Counted from the stretch's first letter, positions 37,289 to 47,030 are shown. The stretch is 64,000 nt of DNA from Flavobacterium coralii (GCF_019891545.1 NZ_JAHDIU010000012.1:1-64000); one strand, 5' to 3'. Program-made: numbers and translations. Notes: generated by a model from the letters alone, not told the origin.

Positions 37289-38266
37289 ATGAGAGAAGCT
37301 GCGTTTATAAAACAAAATAAAGAAAAATGGCTTGAATTTGAGCAGGCTATTTTCGGTAAAACCAAAAAAAATCCGGATGAGCTTGCCAGCCTCTACATTC
37401 ACCTGGTAAATGACCTATCATACGCACAGACCTATTACCCTAAAAGCAAGACAGTTACCTATCTTAATCATCTTGCCTCTGTCATATACCAGAAAATCTA
37501 TAAAACCAAACGCGAAGAGACCAACAGGCTTGTGCATTTCTTTAAAACCGAAGCCCCGCTTATTGTGTACCGCAACAGGCGCTATGTACTTTATGCGTTT
37601 ATACTTTTCTTTTTGTTTACGGCCATAGGGGCGGTATCTGCCGCTAATGATGGCTCTTTTGTAAGGCTTATCATGGGTGATTATTACGTAAACATGACAC
37701 TCGAAAACATCAAAGAAGGAAACCCGGTTGCCGTATATAAAAGCGGCAGTAACTGGGGCAGCGCCATAGGTATAACACTAAATAACCTAAGGGTTGGGCT
37801 GTTATCTTTTACGGCAGGTATTTTTGCAGGCTTCGGCACAGGTTATATACTGCTGCAAAACTGTATTATGCTGGGTTCATTCCAGTACTTCTTTTATGAG
37901 CAGGATGTGTTTTGGGAGAGCGTTCGCGGTATATGGATACACGGCGCTATGGAAATATTTGCCATAGTGATAGAAGCGGCGGCAGGTTTTGTATTAGGGG
38001 CATCTATACTCTTCCCCAAGACCTACTCACGCACTGCCTCATTAAAAACCGGGTTTAAAGACGGTATAAAAATAGTACTGAGCACAATGCCCTTTACATT
38101 TGCCGCAGGTATGCTGGAAGGCTTTGTTACGCGTTACTCGCCGGATATGCCGCGGGCACTTAATATATTTATAATATTGTTTACACTTTCGGTTATATCG
38201 TGGTATTTCCTGATATATCCTTTCCGGGTAAATAAAAAAATGAAAGCTAATGTTCCAGCTATTTAA
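37289..38266 (+). CDS. SpoIIM-like (stage II sporulation M family) membrane protein
   Basis: 325 aa. A soluble helical N-terminus (1-100, FIKQNKEKWLEFE) is followed by about six membrane segments with the SpoIIM-domain motifs NNLRVGLLSFTAG and WIHGAMEIFAIVIEAAAG. In sporulating Firmicutes SpoIIM belongs to the DMP engulfment complex that remodels peptidoglycan. Non-sporulating Bacteroidota carry this version in MoxR clusters, where its role is unknown. It is the first gene of a long plus-strand operon and overlaps the next gene by 17 nt. Confidence 0.88.
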   Translation: MREAAFIKQNKEKWLEFEQAIFGKTKKNPDELASLYIHLVNDLSYAQTYYPKSKTVTYLNHLASVIYQKIYKTKREETNRLVHFFKTEAPLIVYRNRRYVLYAFILFFLFTAIGAVSAANDGSFVRLIMGDYYVNMTLENIKEGNPVAVYKSGSNWGSAIGITLNNLRVGLLSFTAGIFAGFGTGYILLQNCIMLGSFQYFFYEQDVFWESVRGIWIHGAMEIFAIVIEAAAGFVLGASILFPKTYSRTASLKTGFKDGIKIVLSTMPFTFAAGMLEGFVTRYSPDMPRALNIFIILFTLSVISWYFLIYPFRVNKKMKANVPAI

Positions 38267-39188
38267 AAAGAGGAATTTCAATAATATCTTTAATGATACC
38301 TTTACTTTTTTCAGGGTTGCGGGTAAAAACTACTTTAGCAATTATATAAAAATTGCAGGTGGCTTTTTGCTGGTGCTTGTTGTGCTAATGTACCTGGGAG
38401 CCAAAGTGTTTTTTGAAGGGCTTTTTACAAGGTTTACCAACCCGCAGCAGGACCAGTTACTCGAAAGTTATTTTTACGACAATACCGGCTTTTTTATAGC
38501 CACCGCTATTTTTTGCGGTATCCTTATTTTAGTATTAAGTGCCATAAATTATGCTTTCCCCGTGGTTTACCTGCGCATTATGGAAACCAAACCTTCTCCC
38601 ACAACAGGAGAGCTTGTTAGCGGCATTAAAAAGAGCTTTGGCAGAGTAATTATCTTCTCACTGCTTTCGCTCATTACCTTTTTACCCATCGCTGCAATAC
38701 TGGGTGTTATTTGCGTACTGCTGATTATGATACTTATAGGCATACCTGTTGCCCTGTTTGTTTTTGCCTTCATCAGTTGTTGGGTGTTTCAGTCATTTTA
38801 TGACTACCTCAACAATAACAACGGCTTTTTTACCTCCATGAGAAACGGCTATAATAACGTATTTTCCAATTTTTGGGCGCATACAGGTTCTACTGCCATA
38901 TTTATTATTATTCTTTATGTGGTACAAACCATAACATCACTTATTCCCTATATAATTGGTGGCTTTCTTACTCTTACGGAAATACAGGGACCCGAAGACC
39001 AGGCCGATGCATTGTCAACAATGGGTGTGTTGATGCTGGTTTCTTTCCTTATATCCTCGGTGGTGGGTTACCTGCTTACCAATGTGCTTTTAATAAACCA
39101 GGGAATGATATATTACAGCAGCAGGGAAAACATAGAGAATAACTCGCTGCATTCTGACATTGACCTAATAGGAACAGACATTGAATAA
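38250..39188 (+). CDS. Multi-pass membrane protein of the MoxR cluster
   Basis: 312 aa with about six membrane segments (for example ILVLSAINYAFPVVYL, LLIMILIGIPVALFVFAFIS and FIIILYVVQTITSLIPYIIG). I do not recognise a family with confidence. It resembles the glycerophosphoryl-diester-phosphodiesterase-type membrane domain or DUF4013-like proteins that accompany RDD/SpoIIM genes. It begins 17 nt inside the SpoIIM-like gene and ends 8 nt past the start of the DUF4129 gene, so it is translated as part of the same operon. Probably an inner-membrane subunit of the cluster's complex. Confidence 0.75.
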   Translation: MFQLFKKRNFNNIFNDTFTFFRVAGKNYFSNYIKIAGGFLLVLVVLMYLGAKVFFEGLFTRFTNPQQDQLLESYFYDNTGFFIATAIFCGILILVLSAINYAFPVVYLRIMETKPSPTTGELVSGIKKSFGRVIIFSLLSLITFLPIAAILGVICVLLIMILIGIPVALFVFAFISCWVFQSFYDYLNNNNGFFTSMRNGYNNVFSNFWAHTGSTAIFIIILYVVQTITSLIPYIIGGFLTLTEIQGPEDQADALSTMGVLMLVSFLISSVVGYLLTNVLLINQGMIYYSSRENIENNSLHSDIDLIGTDIE

Positions 39189-39939
39189 ATATTTTATATA
39201 TATACTGCTGCTTTTTGCAGTAGCCGCTCATCCTTATACACCATTGCAGGCTGCCGATACCACCGCAGCCTATACTGCAGTGGCCGCTGATAGCGCTGCC
39301 GTAGCTGCCCCACCCTCTTTCACCCCAAGAAATTTTAACGATGATTTTAAGGATGCCTATAGCGATGGCGAGTTTAGGTATGAAACCAAGACAAGGGCAA
39401 AATCGGCATGGGATCGTTTCTGGGAATCTGTAGGCGAATTTTTACGCGACCTTTTCGGAGCCGGTGAAGAAGGCGCTAATTCAGGCATAATGTCATATAT
39501 GGGGTACTTGCTGGCGGGAGCTATAGTACTTTTTGCCATATACATGATTGTAAAAGCAGTTCTTAACAAAGAAAGCGGATGGATATTTGGTAAATCGGGT
39601 AAGAACATTGCAACGCATGACCTTACCGAAGAAGATATAAGGCAGATGGATTTTCCTTCACTGATAGAAGAAACACGCCAGTCTGCCAACTACCGCCTTG
39701 CCATACGCTATTACTACCTGTGGCTACTCAAAAAAATGTCGGTAAAAGAAATAATAAACTGGCACTGGGATAAAACCAACTCAGAATATGCCTATGAAAT
39801 TAAAGACAGCAACCTGAGAAAAGAGTTTGAGTATCTTTCTTACGTATATGATTACAGCTGGTATGGAGAATTCCCCATAGATGAAGCAGCATTTAATAAA
39901 GCGGAAAAAGCATTCCGTAAAACTATAAATACAATTTAA
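39181..39939 (+). CDS. DUF4129 domain protein
   Basis: 252 aa from a TTG start overlapping the previous gene by 8 nt; the TTG gives a good signal sequence (MNKYFIYILLLFAVAAHPY) that later starts would destroy. An Ala/Asp-rich linker (30-50) precedes a membrane segment near 108-125. The C-terminal DUF4129 domain (about 165-250) shows NYRLAIRYYYLWLLKKM, INWHWDKTNSEY and YDYSWYGEFPI. DUF4129 occurs next to MoxR and DUF58 genes and often fused to transglutaminase-like domains. Its function is not known. Confidence 0.83.
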   Translation: MNKYFIYILLLFAVAAHPYTPLQAADTTAAYTAVAADSAAVAAPPSFTPRNFNDDFKDAYSDGEFRYETKTRAKSAWDRFWESVGEFLRDLFGAGEEGANSGIMSYMGYLLAGAIVLFAIYMIVKAVLNKESGWIFGKSGKNIATHDLTEEDIRQMDFPSLIEETRQSANYRLAIRYYYLWLLKKMSVKEIINWHWDKTNSEYAYEIKDSNLRKEFEYLSYVYDYSWYGEFPIDEAAFNKAEKAFRKTINTI

Positions 39940-39941
39940 AG

Positions 39942-41129
39942 ATGAACAGGAAAGTCACCCTTTATGTTGTATTAATTGTAGTCGTACTCGCGATAATAAT
40001 CATTATTGATGCAACCCGCCCGAAACCTATTGACTGGTCTCAAACTTATGACCCAAATGATAAAATACCATTTGGGCTGTTTGTATTTGATAAAGAACTG
40101 CCATCACTTTTTAAGGGGCATGATGTAAATAAATTTAACATAACGCCATACGAGTATTTTGATGACCAGTATGACTATGATGCAAAAGAATATTCGGTTA
40201 AAGGCTCATTCATCAGCATTTCTGACCGAAATAATCTGGACGAGGAATCGGCAACAGAACTGATGTATTTCGCAGAGCACGGCAATACGGTTTTCCTTAG
40301 CATGCACGAGTTTCCGCAGGAAATTTTAGATACCCTGAAAGTCAGGACTGAATCTTTTTATTATATAAGCGATTCTATTTTAACCTATATTGATAATCCA
40401 GAATCTGAAAAGTACTACTTAAGGGAGGGCGCAATGCCTGTTTACTTTAAATCGATTGATACTGCGGTAACAACGGTTTTAGGACACCAGGAATTTTTAA
40501 ACCGTAAAGATGTTAACTACATAAGCGTACCTTTTGGGCAGGGTAATTTTTTACTGCATACCCAGCCTGCCGCTTTTGGCAACTTTCACCTGCTGAAAGA
40601 CGACCATTATAAATATGCACAGGATGTGCTTGCCTATATGCCGCAGGCAGATGTGTACTGGAATACCGGCAGCAACTTAAACGAGCGTTTGTCGGGTTCG
40701 CCCTTACGATACATATTAAACCAACCTGCTTTGCATGCGGCTTTCTGGGTTGCCTTCTGGAGCCTTATTATTTTTATGTTCTTTAACGCCAAAAGAAAGC
40801 AGCGCATAGTGCCCGAAACAGAGCCGCTGAGGAATACTACGGTAGCTTTTACAAAAACCATAGGTAACCTGTATTACCAGGAAAGAGACCATCGCAACAT
40901 AATCGATAAGAAGATTATTTATTTTCTTGAAAAAATAAGGAATGAATACCTGATAGACACCTACTCGCTTGATGATTCGTTTGCTGAAAAGCTGCACCTT
41001 AAGTCGGGTAAACCATTAGAAGACATCCAGAAAATTATACATTTAATAAAAAAACACCGCCAGCAGTTTGCAAGCACTGAGGCTGATGTAATAGAAATTA
41101 ACAAAGCAATTGAAAAACTGAGGTTATGA
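39942..41129 (+). CDS. DUF4350 domain protein
   Basis: 395 aa. An N-terminal membrane anchor (about 5-23) is followed by an extracytoplasmic domain of the DUF4350 type with KIPFGLFVFDKELPSLF and TELMYFAEHGNTVFLSMHEF, a fold related to GATase-like sensors. A second membrane segment lies near 265-285 (AAFWVAFWSLIIFMFF). A cytosolic helical tail of about 105 residues follows. It starts 2 nt after the DUF4129 gene and overlaps the MoxR gene by 4 nt (ATGA). It may connect periplasmic sensing to the MoxR ATPase; that link is inference from gene order. Confidence 0.83.
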   Translation: MNRKVTLYVVLIVVVLAIIIIIDATRPKPIDWSQTYDPNDKIPFGLFVFDKELPSLFKGHDVNKFNITPYEYFDDQYDYDAKEYSVKGSFISISDRNNLDEESATELMYFAEHGNTVFLSMHEFPQEILDTLKVRTESFYYISDSILTYIDNPESEKYYLREGAMPVYFKSIDTAVTTVLGHQEFLNRKDVNYISVPFGQGNFLLHTQPAAFGNFHLLKDDHYKYAQDVLAYMPQADVYWNTGSNLNERLSGSPLRYILNQPALHAAFWVAFWSLIIFMFFNAKRKQRIVPETEPLRNTTVAFTKTIGNLYYQERDHRNIIDKKIIYFLEKIRNEYLIDTYSLDDSFAEKLHLKSGKPLEDIQKIIHLIKKHRQQFASTEADVIEINKAIEKLRL

Positions 41130-42205
41130 CAGAATTTGAAAATAGCAACCCCGAAACAAACGGATATAATAACGAAGCGCCGCAACAGCCAGATGCACTG
41201 ATAAATAATGAAACTGCTTCCGTAAACGATGAGAACATTAACTTTCAGTCGCGCCTTGACCTTGCCGAGCTACAGCAGGGCATAGAGGCGATAAGGCAGG
41301 AAATAAGCACCGTTATTGTAGGCCAGCAAAAAATGATAGACAGGCTGCTTGTTGCCATACTGGCAAACGGGCACGTGCTGCTCGAGGGTGTTCCCGGTGT
41401 GGCAAAAACCATTACCGCAAAACTCCTCGCAAGAACGCTGTCGCTGGGTTTCAGCAGGATACAGTTTACACCCGATTTAATGCCTTCGGATATCCTGGGT
41501 ACATCGGTATTTGATCTTTCCAAGTCAACATTTGATTTTAAAAAGGGTCCTATTTTCTCAAATTTTGTACTGATTGACGAAATTAACCGTGCCCCTGCAA
41601 AAACGCAGGCCGCCCTGTTTGAAGTAATGGAAGAAAGGCAGATAACTGTAGAAGGTACCTGCTATGAAATGGAAGCACCTTTCCTTACCATTGCCACACA
41701 AAACCCGATTGAGCAGGAAGGTACTTACAGGCTGCCGGAAGCACAGTTAGACCGTTTCCTTTTTAAAATTACTATTGAGTATCCTAACCTTGAGGAGGAA
41801 ATATCTATACTGCAACGCGAAAATGCATTGCAGGAACGCAACAAGCTCGAAAATATAAAACCTGTGTTAAACAGTGAACAGATAATAAAGTACCAGGCGC
41901 TTGTTAAGCACATTATGGTAGAGCCACAGCTAATTCAGTACATTGCCCGCATAGTAACCAACACACGTGAAAATGCATTCCTGTACCTGGGTGCTTCTCC
42001 GCGTGCTTCTATTGCAATATTAAACGCGGCGAAAGGCTATGCAGCCTTAAGGGGCAGAGACTTTGTAACGCCTGAAGATATTAAAGAAGCTGCCATTCCT
42101 GTATTGCAGCACCGTGTTGTGGTAGCGCCCGAGCGCGAAATGGAAGGCCTTACCAGCCAGGAAATAATTAAGCAGATAATTGATACTGTAGAAATACCGC
42201 GCTAA
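41126..42205 (+). CDS. MoxR-type AAA+ ATPase
   Basis: 359 aa, cytosolic. An acidic, Asn-rich N-terminal extension of about 45 residues precedes the AAA+ core. Walker A is GVPGVAKT at 88-95, Walker B has Asp151 and Glu152 (LIDEINRAPA), sensor 1 is in IATQNPIEQEG, and sensor 2/arginine elements are near ASPRAS. MoxR proteins act as chaperones that assemble or activate membrane or metalloprotein complexes, usually with a VWA or DUF58 partner. Here it is tightly coupled to the DUF58 gene (TAATG overlap). Confidence 0.93.
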   Translation: MTEFENSNPETNGYNNEAPQQPDALINNETASVNDENINFQSRLDLAELQQGIEAIRQEISTVIVGQQKMIDRLLVAILANGHVLLEGVPGVAKTITAKLLARTLSLGFSRIQFTPDLMPSDILGTSVFDLSKSTFDFKKGPIFSNFVLIDEINRAPAKTQAALFEVMEERQITVEGTCYEMEAPFLTIATQNPIEQEGTYRLPEAQLDRFLFKITIEYPNLEEEISILQRENALQERNKLENIKPVLNSEQIIKYQALVKHIMVEPQLIQYIARIVTNTRENAFLYLGASPRASIAILNAAKGYAALRGRDFVTPEDIKEAAIPVLQHRVVVAPEREMEGLTSQEIIKQIIDTVEIPR

Positions 42206-43536
42206 TGAAGTTTTTCAGGAGCTTATACTTAACCAATTTCTTTTTCTATATCCTTTGCGGCATTATAGCAGGATTTATCATAGCCTATTTTGTCCCTGCT
42301 TTTTATACCGCATTATGGATGCTGGTCTATATACTGGCTGCTTTTACACTTATAGACATCTTGCTGCTTTATGCCGGGAATGACCGTTTTAAAGCAGAGC
42401 GCACGGCACCCGAAAAATTTTCTAACGGAGATGAAAACCCGGTTCAGGTAAAGGCAGAAAGCAGTTATGGATTTCCGGTAAGCCTTAAAGTTATTGATGA
42501 AGTACCTGTGCAGTTCCAGATGCGGAATTTCAGCATTAAAAGGCACCTGAAAGCAGGTGCAACAGACACTTTTGAATACAGCCTGCGCCCTGTAGAAAGG
42601 GGCGAGTACTACTTCGGTAAGCTAAACATTTATGTTTCTTCGCCATTGCACCTTGTTTCGCGCAGGTATGCGTTTGGTGACGGACAAATGGTGCCCACCT
42701 ACCCTTCTTACATCCAGTTAAGAAAGTATGACCTAATGGCGTTCTCTAACCGGCTTTTTCAGTACGGCCTTAAAAAAATAAGGCGCATTGGGCACACTAT
42801 GGAGTTTGAGCAGATAAAGGAATATGTATCTGGAGATGACATCCGTACCATAAACTGGAAGGCCACAGCCAAGAAAAATGAGCTGATGGTAAACCAGTTT
42901 CAGGATGAGCGCTCGCAGAATGTTTATATGGTTATAGATAAAGGGCGTGTTATGAAAATGCCTTTTGAGGGGCTAAGCCTTTTAGATTATGCCATAAATG
43001 CAACGCTTGTGCTAAGCAATGTTATCCTTAAAAAGCAGGATAAGGCCGGTATGCTAGCCTTCAGCAAACGGGTAGAGAACCGCGTGGCAGCCGAAAGGCG
43101 CACCTCTCAGATGCAGCGCATACTCGAAAGCTTGTATAATATTAAAACCGACTTTTTTGAGAGTGATTACAGCAGGCTTTATGCCGATATAAAAAAGAAC
43201 ATTACCCAGCGCAGCCTGATTTTGCTCTACACGAACTTTGAAACGCTGGACGGTTTAAACAGGCAACTGCCCTATCTTAAGGGTATTGCCCGGAACCACC
43301 TGCTCGTAGTGGTATTTTTCGAAAACACGGAGCTTGATGCTTTTATCAATAAAAAAGCGGATACCATTCAGGAAGTTTACGACCAGGTGATTGCCGAGAA
43401 ATTTGCATTCGAGAAAAGGCTCATCGTAAATGAGCTCCGCAAATACGGTATTTATTCGGTACTTACAAAGCCTGAAAACCTTACTATAGACAGCATCAAC
43501 AAATATCTTGAAATTAAGGCCCGCGGAATTTTATAA
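42205..43536 (+). CDS. DUF58 domain protein, MoxR partner
   Basis: 443 aa. Two membrane segments at the N-terminus (about 10-55) are followed by a beta-rich domain and the DUF58 signature ISGDDIRTINWKATAKKNELMVNQF-like region (here EYVSGDDIRTINWKATAK, near residue 210). A VWA-like part follows with VYMVIDKGRVM. DUF58 proteins are the usual binding partners of MoxR ATPases, with possible metal-dependent adhesion-type binding. Its ATG shares one base with the MoxR stop codon. Confidence 0.9.
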   Translation: MKFFRSLYLTNFFFYILCGIIAGFIIAYFVPAFYTALWMLVYILAAFTLIDILLLYAGNDRFKAERTAPEKFSNGDENPVQVKAESSYGFPVSLKVIDEVPVQFQMRNFSIKRHLKAGATDTFEYSLRPVERGEYYFGKLNIYVSSPLHLVSRRYAFGDGQMVPTYPSYIQLRKYDLMAFSNRLFQYGLKKIRRIGHTMEFEQIKEYVSGDDIRTINWKATAKKNELMVNQFQDERSQNVYMVIDKGRVMKMPFEGLSLLDYAINATLVLSNVILKKQDKAGMLAFSKRVENRVAAERRTSQMQRILESLYNIKTDFFESDYSRLYADIKKNITQRSLILLYTNFETLDGLNRQLPYLKGIARNHLLVVVFFENTELDAFINKKADTIQEVYDQVIAEKFAFEKRLIVNELRKYGIYSVLTKPENLTIDSINKYLEIKARGIL

Positions 43537-43542
43537 AGTGTA

Positions 43543-44340
43543 ATGAAACAGATTAGCAGCATACAGAATCCTTTTATAAAATCGTTGGTGCAACTGCAGG
43601 AAAAAGCAAAAGCACGCAGGCAAAGCGGCACTTTTCTAATAGAGGGGCAGCGCGAAGTTATGCTGGCCCGCAAGGGTGGGTATAAAATAGAAACCGTACT
43701 TTTTGTACCGGAACTGCTGACAGAAAATCAGGTGCGGGAACTGGCAGGCACACAGGCAGAACTAATTGCAATAACAAAAGAAGTTTACCAAAAACTGGCT
43801 TATCGCGATAGCACCGAAGGGCTTATAGCCGTAGCGGCAGCAAAAGATCATTCGCTTGAAAAACTCGCATTGGGAGAAAACCCTTTACTACTTGTGGCAG
43901 AAGCCCCGGAAAAACCCGGCAACATTGGAGCATTACTGCGTACTGCTGATGCCGCAGGCCTTGATGCTGTTATTATAGCCAACCCGAAAAGCGACCTATA
44001 CAGCCCTAATATTATACGTTCAGGTGTGGGTTGTCTATTTACCAATACCGTAGCCACAGGCAGCACAGAAGAGGTTATAGCTTATCTTAATAAAAAAGGC
44101 ATCAGCATTTACAGCGCTACGCTCCAAAATTCCGTGAGCTACCACACGCAGAATTACACCCAGCCCACCGCGCTTGTAGTTGGCACCGAAGATTCAGGAT
44201 TAACACCACAATGGCGCAATGCTGCAAAGCAAAACATCATTATACCTATGCATGGCGAAATCGACTCGATGAACGTTTCGGTGGCGGCTGCAATACTTAT
44301 TTTTGAAGCTAAAAGGCAAAGAGGATTTAATTTACCATAA
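43543..44340 (+). CDS. TrmH-family (SpoU) RNA 2'-O-methyltransferase
   Basis: 265 aa, cytosolic, SAM-dependent. An N-terminal L30e-like substrate-binding domain (QREVMLARKGGYKIETVLF) precedes the SPOUT knot domain. The three SpoU motifs are readable: EKPGNIGALLRTADAAG, then VVGTEDSGLTPQW, then IPMHGEIDSMNVSVAAAIL. It methylates ribose in rRNA or tRNA; the exact nucleotide cannot be told from sequence. It follows the DUF58 gene by 6 nt and precedes the protease by 3 nt, so it is probably co-transcribed though functionally separate. Confidence 0.92.
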   Translation: MKQISSIQNPFIKSLVQLQEKAKARRQSGTFLIEGQREVMLARKGGYKIETVLFVPELLTENQVRELAGTQAELIAITKEVYQKLAYRDSTEGLIAVAAAKDHSLEKLALGENPLLLVAEAPEKPGNIGALLRTADAAGLDAVIIANPKSDLYSPNIIRSGVGCLFTNTVATGSTEEVIAYLNKKGISIYSATLQNSVSYHTQNYTQPTALVVGTEDSGLTPQWRNAAKQNIIIPMHGEIDSMNVSVAAAILIFEAKRQRGFNLP

Positions 44341-44343
44341 ACA

Positions 44344-46416
44344 ATGAACCAGGTTACCGTCTCTAAAGATTTTAAACAGAAAGCTACAAAGGCTATTTTA
44401 TCTGTTATACTTTTTGTTATATCCTACATTATACTTATTGCAATGGCAGTGGCATTAACCGTTGCATGCGCATACGCAGGCTTTTATATTATTGTAAGTG
44501 GGCGCCACGGTATCACTTTTATGCTTGGTATAGGGGTAATAAGTCTGGGGCTTTTGGTACTCTTTTTCCTGCTTAAGTTTGTGGTGTCATCTTCTAAAGC
44601 AAACAGGGATGACCTTATCGAAATAACCCGCGAAGAAGAACCAAAGATCTTTGCCCTTATAGAAGATATTGTTGAGCAGACAGGAACACAATTCCCCAAG
44701 CATGTTTACCTTACACCCGATGTAAATGCGGCTGTATTTTACAACTCAGGGTTCTGGAGCATGTTCCTGCCCGTTCGAAAAAACCTGATGATAGGTATAG
44801 GGTTGATGAACACCACTACGGTAGATGAGTTTAAAGGTATTCTTGCCCACGAATTCGGGCACTTTTCGCAGCGCAGCATGAAGGTGGGCAGCTATGTGCA
44901 TAATGTAAATCGCATCATCCACAACATGCTTTTTGAAAATAACGGATATAGTAATGCTATAAGCCGCTGGGCAAGCATAAGCGGGTTCTTTGCTATTTTT
45001 GTAGCAATCGGGGTTAAGGTTGTAACAGGCATACAATGGGTACTTAAGCAGGTTTACCATGTACTGAACATAAACTACCTCGCACTTTCACGGGAGATGG
45101 AGTTTCATGCTGATGAAGTTGCAGCAAATGTTACCGGTTCTCAGGCACTTGTAACATCATTGTTGCGTGGAGGGCTATCAGATAGTGCATATAACAGCGT
45201 GCTGAACTTTTACGGCGAAAAAATACGAGACAACCGCATGCCTGTCAACATTTATCCGCAACAGCACATCGTGATGGAAAGGGTAATACATAATCTGCAA
45301 TTACCCGTAAAGCATGGTTTACCGCATGTCACTATTTCGGATATTAAAAAGCTCAATAAATCGAAACTGGAGTTTGATGACCAGTGGTCGTCACACCCGA
45401 GTGATGCCGACAGGATAGCCCGCCTTAACAGCCTCAATATTATAAAGCCCGATACTGATAATGCAAATGCGCTGACTTTGTTTACTGATAAAGAAGTAAC
45501 GCAACAAATGGTTACCGAAAAACTCTTTTCTAAAGTATATTATTCGGGCAATACCACTACACATACCGAAGAGCATTTCAGGAATGAATACAACGAAGAC
45601 GTTGAAAGATATTCATTCAATAAGAAATATAACGGCTTTTATGATGAGCTTAATCTGGGCATTGTAGCTTTAGAGTCGCTTGCAGGAGAAGAGCATGTAA
45701 CGGAAGAAGAGCTGTTTTGTGAGAGCACTATAAGCAATGTTAACGAATGCATAGGGCTTGAAAGCGATATTGCCGTACTTAACCAGATAGCTGCCGGCGG
45801 CACTATGGTAAAAACGTATGATTATGACGGTAACCGCTATAAGGCCAAAGATACCAAAACCTTACTCGAAACCCTAAATATAAAACTTACCGATTACAGG
45901 AACAGCATTACAGCCAACGAAACAAAAATATTCGGCTACTATTACCACCTAGCCGTAAAGCAGGGAAAACAGGAAGAGTACAAAAATAAATATGAGGCTT
46001 ACCTGAAAACAATGCAGGATTCGGATGTATTAGCAAAAACACTTGAGCCGCTGCACGACGCTACTGCATTTTTAAATACAAGCAACGAGGCAGATACCAT
46101 ACCGGCGAAAATGCAGAGGCTTTACAACTGCGAGAAGCCATTTAAAGAAGCCGTAAGGCAAATGGCTGAAAAACCGTTTTATGAGCATGTAAACATTAAC
46201 AGCAAAGATGCTTTTGAAAAATATCTTTCACAGGAATGGGTATATTTTGAGTACGATATGTTTAATGAAGCTGCTTTAACTGTCTTTTTTAACAGCCTGA
46301 ACCACTTTAGCGCAGCACTTTCTAACATGCAGTTTGCAGCTAAAAAAGACTTCCTCGATTTTCAGGCATCACTTTCTCCCGCTACAGTTGCTAAAACTGA
46401 TAGTGCTGTGGTTTAA
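44344..46416 (+). CDS. M48 family membrane metallopeptidase
   Basis: 690 aa. Two N-terminal membrane segments (about 17-45 and 50-80) and a further hydrophobic stretch near 215-240 flank a gluzincin domain. The zinc site is His169-Glu170-x-x-His173 (AHEFGHFSQ), with the third ligand Glu in SREMEFHADEVAA near residue 255. It resembles HtpX/Ste24-like proteases but carries a ~330-residue extra C-terminal region of mostly helical sequence that I do not recognise. Likely involved in membrane protein quality control. It is the last gene of the operon starting at 37289. Confidence 0.87.
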   Translation: MNQVTVSKDFKQKATKAILSVILFVISYIILIAMAVALTVACAYAGFYIIVSGRHGITFMLGIGVISLGLLVLFFLLKFVVSSSKANRDDLIEITREEEPKIFALIEDIVEQTGTQFPKHVYLTPDVNAAVFYNSGFWSMFLPVRKNLMIGIGLMNTTTVDEFKGILAHEFGHFSQRSMKVGSYVHNVNRIIHNMLFENNGYSNAISRWASISGFFAIFVAIGVKVVTGIQWVLKQVYHVLNINYLALSREMEFHADEVAANVTGSQALVTSLLRGGLSDSAYNSVLNFYGEKIRDNRMPVNIYPQQHIVMERVIHNLQLPVKHGLPHVTISDIKKLNKSKLEFDDQWSSHPSDADRIARLNSLNIIKPDTDNANALTLFTDKEVTQQMVTEKLFSKVYYSGNTTTHTEEHFRNEYNEDVERYSFNKKYNGFYDELNLGIVALESLAGEEHVTEEELFCESTISNVNECIGLESDIAVLNQIAAGGTMVKTYDYDGNRYKAKDTKTLLETLNIKLTDYRNSITANETKIFGYYYHLAVKQGKQEEYKNKYEAYLKTMQDSDVLAKTLEPLHDATAFLNTSNEADTIPAKMQRLYNCEKPFKEAVRQMAEKPFYEHVNINSKDAFEKYLSQEWVYFEYDMFNEAALTVFFNSLNHFSAALSNMQFAAKKDFLDFQASLSPATVAKTDSAVV

Positions 46417-46453
46417 GATAATTTCTTTAAATTCGGCTAAATAAAGAATTCCC

Positions 46454-46975
46454 ATGAAGCTACTAACCATATTTGTATTGCTTTTTACGCTCTGTGCAAC
46501 AGCACAGAAGAATGAATACATGTCATGGGATGATTTAAGTATTAACCAGAAGATACCGCTTACCATATCTAAAAAAGATTTCGATAAAAAATACAATGGC
46601 AATTATGAAGTTACTGACCCGCTGCCCGGTGAAAGTTGCTCTACCGGAAATACTGTTACAGTAGCGGACTATAAAGGTGCACGGTATGAAATAATAAACG
46701 ACACGCTTCAATTCCGGAGTATCGATTTCAGCCGCAGGCGCAATATGTACATCCAGTTCAAGAATGACTGGTTCGACCATAGTACAACTTTTAAATACTT
46801 TAAAAAAGCATACCCCATAGCAGCAGGCATGGCAGAAGAGTATGTAGATGAAAACGGTGAAACCGGGCAGATCATTACTTTTTTCCCGGAAGATGAAAAT
46901 GCGCTTTACGAATGGCGGCTGTATTTTAAAGACGGCAGGCTCGAGACTTTTGAGTGCTTTTTATACTGTTTTTAG
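46454..46975 (+). CDS. Small exported protein of unknown function
   Basis: 173 aa. Signal peptide 1-17 (MKLLTIFVLLFTLCATA, cleavage before Q). The mature part is rich in Asp, Glu, Tyr and Phe with alternating strands, contains one internal Cys (GESCSTG), and ends in FECFLYCF. No family recognised. It follows the protease by 37 nt and could be carried on its transcript. The ArsR-family gene begins 77 nt downstream. Confidence 0.7.
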   Translation: MKLLTIFVLLFTLCATAQKNEYMSWDDLSINQKIPLTISKKDFDKKYNGNYEVTDPLPGESCSTGNTVTVADYKGARYEIINDTLQFRSIDFSRRRNMYIQFKNDWFDHSTTFKYFKKAYPIAAGMAEEYVDENGETGQIITFFPEDENALYEWRLYFKDGRLETFECFLYCF

Positions 46976-47030
46976 TATCGACACGCTCAAACCAAATGTT
47001 AAGTAGTTTTCAGCTTTGGCCATTTATTGA

